Positions 1-5,537 of a stretch of 6,508 nucleotides of DNA are shown here, piece by piece (the stretch's first letter is position 1; each line of letters begins with the position of its first letter). Position numbers and translations under genes: made by a program. The DNA is from RGIG2560 sp964418385. GTDB taxonomy: Bacteria > Patescibacteriota > Microgenomatia > UBA1400 > PJMF01. The notes beneath the pieces are model-generated. The model saw nothing but the letters and a program-made list of their open reading frames with translations. It was not told the DNA's origin and searched no databases. The stretch covers positions 1 through 6,508 of the forward strand of contig CAYQLH010000050.1 of the NCBI GenBank assembly GCA_964418385.1, written 5' to 3'.

Positions 1-59
1 CTGGTTAGAGCGTTCGATTCACATTCGAGAGGTCCCAGGTTCGAATCCTGGTGCGGCCA
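1..59 (+). tRNA. tRNA-Val (anticodon CAC), 3' part, cut by window edge
   Basis: This is the 3' three quarters of a tRNA that reads the valine codon GUG. The end of the D-arm (GAGC, 8-11) is followed by a 5-bp anticodon stem (13-17 with 25-29, one T-G wobble) and a 7-nt loop with CAC at 20-22 after T19. A 5-nt variable loop (30-34), the T-stem CCAGG/CCTGG (35-39, 47-51) with loop TTCGAAT (40-46), the 3' acceptor strand (52-58) and the discriminator A59 complete it. The first 14 or so bases lie outside the window. The bases after A59 read CAC rather than CCA, so the CCA tail is probably added by the CCA-adding enzyme. The valine identity rests only on the anticodon loop register, which fits standard geometry exactly. 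Confidence 0.93.
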
Positions 60-102
60 CACGTATTTTCCCATCAACACTACTTTTATCATCCGTTTGC
101 AC

Positions 103-135
103 AAAGTGTGGTGTGCGTTGTCACCTTCTTTTTTT
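103..135 (+). terminator. Possible weak terminator downstream of tRNA-Val
   Basis: A short hairpin (GGTG 110-113 with CACC 122-125, possibly extended by AAAG/CTTT across an internal loop) is followed by a T-rich tract, TTCTTTTTTT, at 126-135. The position, about 50 bases past the tRNA, suits a tRNA transcription terminator. The stem is only 4 bp in its uninterrupted part, so the call is weak; the strong hairpin at 314-352 could end the tRNA transcript instead. Confidence 0.3.
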
Positions 136-205
136 GCAAACCAACTTGCGTCACCCGCATTTTCACCTTTTCGGGAAAATCAAAAAGCATTTTGTCAAAT
201 CTATA

Positions 206-231
206 TCGACTAAAATTAGTTGAGATAAAAA
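206..231 (+). repeat. Direct repeat copy 1 (full, near-palindromic half)
   Basis: This copy has a near-palindrome, TCGACTAA-AA-TTAGTTGA (206-223, one mismatch), followed by GATAAAAA. Positions 206-230 match 272-296 exactly over 25 bases. It lies in the non-coding stretch between the convergent tRNA and the last membrane protein gene. Its function is unknown; the palindrome suggests a protein-binding site or a small RNA hairpin. Confidence 0.85.
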
Positions 232-247
232 GTGACTCTACCAGGCG

Positions 248-265
248 TTTTAGTTGAGATAAAAA
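248..265 (+). repeat. Direct repeat copy 2 (partial, right half only)
   Basis: Only the right part of the repeat is kept. Positions 250-264 carry the 15-base core TTAGTTGAGATAAAA, identical to 216-230 and 282-296. The left arm of the palindrome is replaced by unrelated bases (ccaggcg). The core starts 34 bases after that of copy 1 and 32 bases before that of copy 3, close to three helical turns each. Confidence 0.8.
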
Positions 266-282
266 TTTAATTCGACTAAAAT
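254..282 (+). promoter_or_regulatory. Possible plus-strand promoter inside the repeats
   Basis: TTGAGA (254-259) and TAAAAT (277-282) are separated by exactly 17 bases, a fair sigma-70-type match. A transcript starting near 289 would reach the terminator at 314-352 after about 60 bases, with no room for a protein. The region is very AT-rich, so a chance match is plausible. It could drive a small RNA or be fortuitous. Confidence 0.22.
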
Positions 283-297
283 TAGTTGAGATAAAAT
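272..297 (+). repeat. Direct repeat copy 3 (full, near-palindromic half)
   Basis: This is the second complete copy, identical to 206-230 over 25 bases (272-296), including the near-palindrome TCGACTAA-AA-TTAGTTGA (272-289). It ends 17 bases before the bidirectional terminator. The TAAAAT inside it (277-282) also sits 17 bases after a TTGAGA in copy 2, so the repeats may overlap a promoter. Confidence 0.85.
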
Positions 298-313
298 GCT
301 CATTTAAACCCAA

Positions 314-352
314 AAACTCTCAAGTTTTCACTTGAGAGTTTGGCTCTTTTTT
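314..352. terminator. Bidirectional rho-independent terminator
   Basis: A perfect 11-bp stem (314-324 with 331-341, core AACTCTCAAG/CTTGAGAGTT) encloses the 6-nt loop TTTTCA. On the plus strand it is followed after a short gap by TTTTTT (347-352). On the minus strand the stem runs straight into a T5 tract (complement of 312-316). It lies about 20 bases beyond the stop codon of the minus-strand gene ending at 363, so it should end that gene cluster and also stop plus-strand transcription from the tRNA or repeat side. Confidence 0.88.
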
Positions 353-362
353 ACGCTTAATT

Positions 363-1700
363 TTATTCTGTTTCCGGTGTCACATATTCATGCATATAAT
401 AAGGATCGCCAGTAGGTGCATAGCCCATCAGCAAATCAATTTCCGCATTCAAGCATTCGCAGCCATTAGCACGCCGGCAAGTGGGACCCGCTACCGCGCG
501 GCCACGCAAAACCAATGTGTTTTCCACGCTGTTGACCAGTACTTGCTCAAACTCGAAAGTATAATCACTACTCGGCTCGCCGTGTGGTCCAAAGGCTGCC
601 ACTGTATCGTCAGCTGCATTATAGTCAAGACCACGCTGCGATTGACTATTCACGTCCAAAACCACCGATGACAAGTCAACGTTATTTAAATTGAAATTGA
701 GAGCCATATTGTCACGCAATTTCGCCGCCGCCACCCGCGTGGTATAATCGGACACAGGCTCTCGTGAGCGTTGTTCGTCGTAATGTGCAAATTGTGCCGC
801 AAAAGTCATCGCTTGCGCAAAATCTGTCTCACAATAAATATTGTAGTCATCACAATGTCCACTGGCAAAAGCCGAGCGATCCATATAGTACAAGAAAAGT
901 CCCTTGTAAGTCTCATCCGTATCTTCAATCGGGGTGAAATACTGACTCGACCAGCTGGTGAAATCTTCCACGATTGCCCGCTTGCCCTCAGCATTAATAC
1001 CAGACGTACACACATCCTCGTCAGCTTCGGCACTACTTTCAATCACTTCTGGCACCGGTGTCGGCAAAGCAGCCGTCACTTCTTGCGTCGACGTCGCCGG
1101 CTTGGATTTAGCACTAAAAAGGCTAATCCCTTGCACATTCATCCACCACAAACCCACCGCCACCGCGATCAAAATCACCAAAATCCCCACCAAAACAATC
1201 ATCATCACGCTTGAACGTTTATCGTCAGCCGCCATTTTTTGTGGTTCTGGCGCCGCCGTCACCGGTTGTACTGGTTTCGGTTGTGCGCCCGGAGCCGTCG
1301 GCGCCACACTGGGAATCATTCCCGGAGACGCCAAATTAGGCATCGCCCCAGGCATACTCGCACCCGCAGCAGACACTTGTCCAGTCGGCATTGTCGGCGT
1401 TGCAGGCGTAGTTGCCGCCATCGGCGCTGTTGGCATCGCTGGCGCTACCGGCGGAGCCGTAGGCATCATTGGGGCTGTAGGTGCTGCAGGCGCAGACGAC
1501 ATCCCCGCTACTGGTGCTGCTGGTGCTGCCGTACCAGGCACTGCCGGAGCCGCCGGTCCAACAGGCATTGACGGTGATACCGACATTGTTGGCGGCGTTG
1601 CTGGCGCCGCTGGCGTTTGCCCCAAAACCGGCATGCCACCAGTTGCGGTCGCTGCCGTTCCTACTTGATTATTATTTAACTGATTCATCTCTCCAGGCAT
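363..1700 (-). CDS. Single-pass membrane protein with Pro/Ala/Met-rich N-terminus and six-Cys ectodomain (paralogue C)
   Basis: Unrecognised protein of 445 residues, third of three tandem paralogues. Residues 1-160 are extremely rich in Pro, Ala, Met and Thr, with irregular PTAPxxP-type repeats, so this part is almost certainly disordered. There is no N-terminal signal peptide. One hydrophobic helix spans about 165-187, preceded by DDKR; with KSK after it the charge bias is weak, but the paralogues support N-in, C-out. The C-terminal domain (about 225-445) has cysteines at 231, 283, 290, 408, 414 and 416, the same pattern as the two upstream genes (gaps 52, 7, 118, 6, 2). It also shares the YNAADDT motif (360-366) and the Y-x-F-x-x-E-x-V motif near 380. 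The start at 1700 is supported by AAAGGA (1708-1713), 7 bases upstream; M5 is a less likely alternative. It has its own promoter and the terminator at 314-352. Function unknown; a surface or adhesion role is inference only. Confidence 0.9.
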   Translation of the reverse strand: MPGEMNQLNNNQVGTAATATGGMPVLGQTPAAPATPPTMSVSPSMPVGPAAPAVPGTAAPAAPVAGMSSAPAAPTAPMMPTAPPVAPAMPTAPMAATTPATPTMPTGQVSAAGASMPGAMPNLASPGMIPSVAPTAPGAQPKPVQPVTAAPEPQKMAADDKRSSVMMIVLVGILVILIAVAVGLWWMNVQGISLFSAKSKPATSTQEVTAALPTPVPEVIESSAEADEDVCTSGINAEGKRAIVEDFTSWSSQYFTPIEDTDETYKGLFLYYMDRSAFASGHCDDYNIYCETDFAQAMTFAAQFAHYDEQRSREPVSDYTTRVAAAKLRDNMALNFNLNNVDLSSVVLDVNSQSQRGLDYNAADDTVAAFGPHGEPSSDYTFEFEQVLVNSVENTLVLRGRAVAGPTCRRANGCECLNAEIDLLMGYAPTGDPYYMHEYVTPETE

Positions 1701-1707
1701 AAACTAA

Positions 1708-1759
1708 TCCTTTAATTTTTCTTACATATCATCATAACACTTTTTGCGCGTTTTGTCGA
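1708..1759 (-). promoter_or_regulatory. Promoter and ribosome binding site of the 363-1700 gene
   Basis: Read on the minus strand, TCGACA (1754-1759) and TATGAT (1731-1736) are exactly 17 bases apart. The -10 is extended by TGT, giving GTGTTATGAT. Transcription should start near 1724. A Shine-Dalgarno AAAGGA (1708-1713) lies 7 bases before the ATG at 1700. The same GTGTTAT design is found at the promoter of the first gene of the cluster, which supports both calls. Confidence 0.75.
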
Positions 1760-1760
1760 G

Positions 1761-1772
1761 TTGTTTAAACAA
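1761..1772. promoter_or_regulatory. Perfect 12-bp palindrome next to the -35 box, possible operator
   Basis: TTGTTTAAACAA is a perfect palindrome ending one base from the -35 hexamer of the promoter at 1731-1759, with a second short palindrome, CAAATTTG (1770-1777), overlapping its edge. The position suits an activator or repressor site, or an AT-rich UP-like element. It lacks a following T-tract, so it is not a convincing terminator for the gene ending at 1788. Confidence 0.35.
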
Positions 1773-1787
1773 ATTTGTGTCTATTTA

Positions 1788-3506
1788 TCATTCTGCTTGT
1801 GCTCCTGTCATATCAAGATCATATGTCTGCTCCAACTGTTGCACCATCACCTGTCGATAATACCATCTGTCACTAGCTTCATCATATCTCATAATCAAAA
1901 AATATCGTGCTTGCGGGCAAAAACAACGATCGCCCAAAATATCTAAACTGCATTCATCGCTAGGCTTCATCTTGGCTACATACACCACCTCATCATTTGC
2001 ACCATTTTCATATACCTTCTCCAAAACAAAGGTGTATGCAGAAGCATCTTCCTTGGGTGCTGGTACCGAAAAAGTTGCTGTCGCAGCGTCATACTCAAGC
2101 TCTGGGTATCGACTTAAATCTGCCTCCGGTCCATCGCCAAAAACGGCCCTTTGCAAAGCGTAAAAATTCTGTGCTGGCACCTTTTGTCCCACTGCCAGTG
2201 ACGTATCTTGACCGTAATGATTGGCAATCACGCTCCCCTGAAAATAAGCATCTACGCTCAAGTCTTGCATGCAATCAAAAGGTCGCGTACACGCATTACC
2301 ATCCGCTTGCATCGCTGGCTTGATCCAAAAATCAAACATATTTTCGTCACCTGCCTCTGGCTCCCATGGAGTGTACGTCGCCTCAATCGTTGCCACCGCA
2401 TCGACAACACTCTGCTGCACCTCCGCGCTCACTCGAGTTGCGCAATGCTCGTATTCTGCTACGTCCATATTCATGACATCATCACTTAAATATGTTTTTT
2501 TACTCTCACGTTTTTCCCCAGAAAGACCAGCAAAACGACCCACTAAAGCAATCGCAAAAACCACTACAATTCCACCAGCAGCCAAAAGTGGCCAATTAAA
2601 ACCCCAGCGTCGTCCCTGAGGCATTGGATGGTACGCCACCGCCGCTTTAGCTAAAGGATCTTGAGGTTCCTCTTGATGCAAATTACTGCCAGTATTTTGC
2701 CCCACAGTTTCTTGTTTGCTTTGCTCTACTGAAGCTTGACCAGAAAAAACGGTGCCGACTTTTTGCGTCGTATTCTGTTCACCGCCGATACGCCAATCAT
2801 CACGACGAGTGGGGGAGGGGATTCTAGCTTGCGGCGGTGTCGCTGGCACTGAATTCTTCGGTGGTACGTCAGAAATAGAACTCGTCGGTGACACCACTAC
2901 CGGCGGAGCATCAGCTGCTATTTTTTGGCTCGCCGCTTCTTCCTGAGCTAGCGCTGCCGGAATCACACCTGCATTTGCTGCTGCCGTCCCGCGTATGCTT
3001 GCTGCCACCACTGAACCGGCCGTTTCCACCGCCAAACGATTATTAATCACTGGTCCATCAGAGACTGCACTTGCGCGTCGTATCAATGCCGATCGCGACG
3101 TCGACGCCGGCGTAGCCACAGTTTTCACCCCAGACGCAGTTGCAGCTGTTGCCGCCACTGATCCTGTCGCTTGACGCAAAGATGTTGTGGTCGTTGTCCC
3201 ATTCGCCGTCGTCGCTGACGCCACCGGTCGGTGAATATTGACCCGATAATGCGGATTCACTGGTTGTGGTGGCGGAAAAATCGCGGTTGTAGTTTTTGCT
3301 GTGAACGCAGCAGCGGTCGGCATCGTATGTGCGCTTTGCAAATGAGCGACCGCCTGTAATGCCCCTGCCGGCAAGTTAGTCTTTGTTTTCAGCACTGCTA
3401 CCGGCGACACTTGCGGTCGCGGCGAATGCTGATCGGAAGCCACTGATACAGAAGCACTTGCTTTCGCTTGATCACTAACACTGGTCCTAGTCTGAGCTTC
3501 TGGCAT
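1788..3506 (-). CDS. Single-pass membrane protein with long disordered N-terminus and six-Cys ectodomain (paralogue B)
   Basis: Unrecognised protein of 572 residues, the longest and middle of three tandem paralogues. Residues 1-295 are low in complexity and rich in Ala, Thr, Ser, Val and Pro (for instance a TTTTTS run near 104-109), with scattered Arg and Lys and no signal peptide. One membrane helix spans about 303-325 after QGRRW, followed by a basic stretch (GEKRESKK). The outer domain (about 340-572) has cysteines at 355, 406, 412, 519, 528 and 530. The gaps (51, 6, 107, 9, 2) nearly match both neighbours. The C-terminal block C-F-C-P-Q-A-R-Y-F-L (528-537) matches C-T-C-P-A-A-R-Y-Y-L of the upstream paralogue. 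The gene starts 29 bases after the upstream stop, with GGGAG about 11 bases before the ATG, and ends in tandem stops TGA TAA. No separate promoter was seen, so it is probably cotranscribed with the upstream gene. Confidence 0.9.
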   Translation of the reverse strand: MPEAQTRTSVSDQAKASASVSVASDQHSPRPQVSPVAVLKTKTNLPAGALQAVAHLQSAHTMPTAAAFTAKTTTAIFPPPQPVNPHYRVNIHRPVASATTANGTTTTTSLRQATGSVAATAATASGVKTVATPASTSRSALIRRASAVSDGPVINNRLAVETAGSVVAASIRGTAAANAGVIPAALAQEEAASQKIAADAPPVVVSPTSSISDVPPKNSVPATPPQARIPSPTRRDDWRIGGEQNTTQKVGTVFSGQASVEQSKQETVGQNTGSNLHQEEPQDPLAKAAVAYHPMPQGRRWGFNWPLLAAGGIVVVFAIALVGRFAGLSGEKRESKKTYLSDDVMNMDVAEYEHCATRVSAEVQQSVVDAVATIEATYTPWEPEAGDENMFDFWIKPAMQADGNACTRPFDCMQDLSVDAYFQGSVIANHYGQDTSLAVGQKVPAQNFYALQRAVFGDGPEADLSRYPELEYDAATATFSVPAPKEDASAYTFVLEKVYENGANDEVVYVAKMKPSDECSLDILGDRCFCPQARYFLIMRYDEASDRWYYRQVMVQQLEQTYDLDMTGAQAE

Positions 3507-3535
3507 TTTTCACTTCACTCCCTTCACAGGAAAAC

Positions 3536-4969
3536 TTATTTTGCTTCTTTCATCTCACCCACGATCTGAATGTATTCCCGACTAAAGATGCGCTCGCCAC
3601 TGACAGGATCAACATCCTGCACTAAGTAATAACGTGCAGCCGGACAAGTGCACTTATTTTCGTTAACACGCAAAGTGCATTTGCCGTTAAACACCGCATC
3701 AGCCACAAAAACTCGTTGACCCAAAGTAGGATGTTCGTACACTGCTGCTAAATCATAATGATACGGTCCATCTTTACCTTCATCCACACTCAGCAAAATG
3801 CTATCATCTTCAGCATCATACACAGTCCCACTTTCTTCAGGAAACTTTGATACATCAATATTTTTCACACCAAAATATTTTTCCACCCGTGATCGCAATT
3901 GATTGGCCGGCTGTCGCAAAGCAGTCTCGTCACTTACTTTTTTGGTTTCACCCAAAAATTCACCAGCAAAAACGCGACGCGCAAAACCCAACATAAACGG
4001 TGTATTGCTCGCAAACTCGTTATAACAATACTCTAAATAAAAACAATGTCGTGCATTTGTCCAGAGAGAATAATGCGCAAAAAAGGCAAAATCTTCACGC
4101 ATTTGTTCGTCAATTGTCACCGACTTGTACACATCGCTTTCTAAAGTTTGAGCAAAATCATCTACTGTCGCTGCCACCGTTGCCTCTGGTATCGGTTGAC
4201 AAATACCAGCGGTCGCAACCAAATTCCCACTATCCAAATCCACTTCATCACGCCGATACTCGTCACGCAAGTAAACCGATTCGCGAGCTGGCCGTTTAAA
4301 AACTGCCACCAAAGAAAACACCCCTACCACCACCAACAAAGCAACACCGGCCGTAAGCAAACGTCTCCAGATTTGACCATCAAGTGCTTTCGATGCACCG
4401 ATACGCGTACCAGCGGTTCGCACTGTCGCCGGTTCGTTTTGTCGTTTTTTCACCGCCTGCACTCGACACTGTCGCCGCCACCAAATGTGCACCTTACTCA
4501 CAGATATTTTCACCGCAGCTGTAATTTTTTCCACTCCAGAAACTATCGCTGTCACCGCCGTATTCTGATGAGACGACTTTGACGCTGACGTTGATTGCAC
4601 TGTTTTCACTGTCTCTGTTGGCGCGCTTGTATTAGCTTGAGTGCTTTCCAACGAAGACACTGATACCTGCGAGGTGGCAACACCACCCTGATTTTGCCAG
4701 GCGGCAGTTGATACATCATTTACCCCCGTCCCGCCAGTTACCGGTGGCGTATACATATTTTCGGTTTCTCTATTGATCTGATAAGCTGTCACAGCCTGTC
4801 CCTGATCCACAAACGACTCCGTCACCACCAATTCCGGTTCTGACTTCTCTGGCTCTTGTGCTCTTAATGGACGATTTTGAATGATTGGGTCACCAAAATC
4901 CATTGGCCCGCTACTCAAAATCGGGTCATTCGCACCGCCCAAACCATTTACATTTTTCTCATCAGGCAT
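3536..4969 (-). CDS. Single-pass membrane protein with six-Cys ectodomain (paralogue A, first of cluster)
   Basis: Unrecognised protein of 477 residues, first of three tandem paralogues. Residues 1-145 are polar, Ser/Thr/Gln/Asn-rich and acidic near the start. They are followed by a basic, Trp-containing segment (about 146-203, including HIWWRRQCRVQAVKKRQ), which looks amphipathic and juxtamembrane. The membrane helix is at about 204-225; the strong positive charge before it supports an inside N-terminus. The outer domain has cysteines at 257, 309, 315, 431, 440 and 442 (gaps 52, 6, 116, 9, 2), with an extra one at 168 on the inner side. Shared motifs include YDAEDDS (384-390), YHYDLAAVYE (403-412) and CPAARYYL (442-449). 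The ATG at 4969 is preceded by a purine-rich stretch, AAGAAAAGAG, but no clean Shine-Dalgarno. A promoter lies 30 bases further up. The next gene follows after 29 bases. Confidence 0.91.
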   Translation of the reverse strand: MPDEKNVNGLGGANDPILSSGPMDFGDPIIQNRPLRAQEPEKSEPELVVTESFVDQGQAVTAYQINRETENMYTPPVTGGTGVNDVSTAAWQNQGGVATSQVSVSSLESTQANTSAPTETVKTVQSTSASKSSHQNTAVTAIVSGVEKITAAVKISVSKVHIWWRRQCRVQAVKKRQNEPATVRTAGTRIGASKALDGQIWRRLLTAGVALLVVVGVFSLVAVFKRPARESVYLRDEYRRDEVDLDSGNLVATAGICQPIPEATVAATVDDFAQTLESDVYKSVTIDEQMREDFAFFAHYSLWTNARHCFYLEYCYNEFASNTPFMLGFARRVFAGEFLGETKKVSDETALRQPANQLRSRVEKYFGVKNIDVSKFPEESGTVYDAEDDSILLSVDEGKDGPYHYDLAAVYEHPTLGQRVFVADAVFNGKCTLRVNENKCTCPAARYYLVQDVDPVSGERIFSREYIQIVGEMKEAK

Positions 4970-5005
4970 ACTCTTTTCTTATTCTAGTTCACTGTCACTA
5001 TAAAA

Positions 5006-5034
5006 ATTATAACACGCTTTTATTTTTTTGCCAA
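5006..5034 (-). promoter_or_regulatory. Sigma-70-type promoter of the three-gene membrane cluster
   Basis: On the minus strand, TTGGCA (5029-5034) and a consensus TATAAT (5006-5011) are separated by exactly 17 bases. TGT directly before the -10 makes it an extended -10 promoter. Transcription should start near 4999, leaving a leader of about 30 bases before the ATG at 4969. The -35 begins about 18 bases beyond the terminator of the ribosomal protein operon, so the cluster has its own transcription start. Confidence 0.85.
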
Positions 5035-5052
5035 GTAGCACAAACTGCACCA

Positions 5053-5079
5053 AAAAGCGCCGCTTACCGCGACGCTTTT
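5053..5079 (-). terminator. Rho-independent terminator after rplO
   Basis: An 11-bp stem (5069-5079 with 5053-5063, AAAAGCGTCGC against GCGGCGCTTTT on the minus strand, one G-U wobble) closes a 5-nt loop, GGTAA. The stem's own T-run continues to a TTTTT tract at 5052-5056. It lies about 24 bases after the rplO stop and ends the ribosomal protein operon before the membrane protein cluster. Confidence 0.85.
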
Positions 5080-5102
5080 AATCTTTCAATTTCAAAAAAA
5101 TG

Positions 5103-5537
5103 CTAAGCCACGCTGCCGCCAGCTTTTTCAATCGCCTTCTTCGCGCCAGCGGACACACGCAGACCTTGCAACTTCACTGCGATTTCAATTTTACCAGTAT
5201 TGATGATCTTTGCTGCTTTGGCACGCTGATCCACCAACCCTGCCAATTTTAAGCTTTCAAGTGTAATCTCCTCACTTCCAACTTTCGCCAAATCACCTAC
5301 ATTCACCTCTGCCACTTTGGCAAATGACTGAAAACGAGATTTGCCACGGATCATCGGCAAGCGTTTTACCAAAGGTAACTGTCCGCCTTCAAAAATTTCC
5401 GACATGTGCGGACTTTTACGTGCTCCAGAGCCTTTAGTGCCGCGACCGACAGTTTTACCCTTACCGCTGCCATAACCACGACCTAAGCGCTTTTTTGCTT
5501 TATTGTTTGTCCTTACAGTTTGATTTAAAATTGACAT
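5103..5537 (-). CDS. rplO: 50S ribosomal protein L15 (uL15)
   Basis: uL15 is a large-subunit protein that binds 23S rRNA and helps late assembly. The 144-residue product is of normal bacterial length. The basic glycine-rich N-terminus is clear (RLGRGYGSGKGKTVGRGTKG, 17-36), followed by FEGGQLPLVKRLP (49-61) and a C-terminal rRNA-binding fold ending in AIEKAGGSV. The ATG at 5537 overlaps the rpsE stop by one base (TAATG), and an AGAAGG Shine-Dalgarno lies inside the end of rpsE, so translation is probably coupled. No rpmD (uL30) lies between rpsE and rplO, as is usual in CPR bacteria. The gene ends in TAG and is followed by a terminator rather than by secY. Confidence 0.97.
   Translation of the reverse strand: MSILNQTVRTNNKAKKRLGRGYGSGKGKTVGRGTKGSGARKSPHMSEIFEGGQLPLVKRLPMIRGKSRFQSFAKVAEVNVGDLAKVGSEEITLESLKLAGLVDQRAKAAKIINTGKIEIAVKLQGLRVSAGAKKAIEKAGGSVA

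Noticed and set aside
206..297. CRISPR array
   Set aside because: There are only three copies, one of them partial; the gaps between copies (about 10-20 bases) are too short for spacers, and no cas gene is visible.
89..313. Minus-strand 74-codon frame with a repeated ISTNFSR peptide
   Set aside because: The peptide repeat only reflects the direct DNA repeats at 206-297. The start is a TTG overlapping the terminator, with no ribosome binding site, and the composition is not protein-like.
1..362. tRNA-associated integration site of a mobile element
   Set aside because: The repeats do not match the tRNA 3' end, no integrase or second copy of the tRNA end is in the window, and the neighbouring genes do not look phage-derived.
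958..1668. Plus-strand 236-codon Gly/Ala/Val-rich frame
   Set aside because: It lies antisense to the Pro/Ala-rich part of the 363-1700 gene. Codons for Pro and Ala read backwards give Gly and Ala/Gly/Ser, which produces a long artificial frame. No promoter or start signal was seen.
1788..1793. UGA recoding (code 25, as in some CPR lineages)
   Set aside because: The long frames are free of in-frame UGA, whereas a UGA-as-glycine organism would use many. The one UGA stop is directly followed by TAA, so it is not decisive alone, but the overall pattern fits the standard code.
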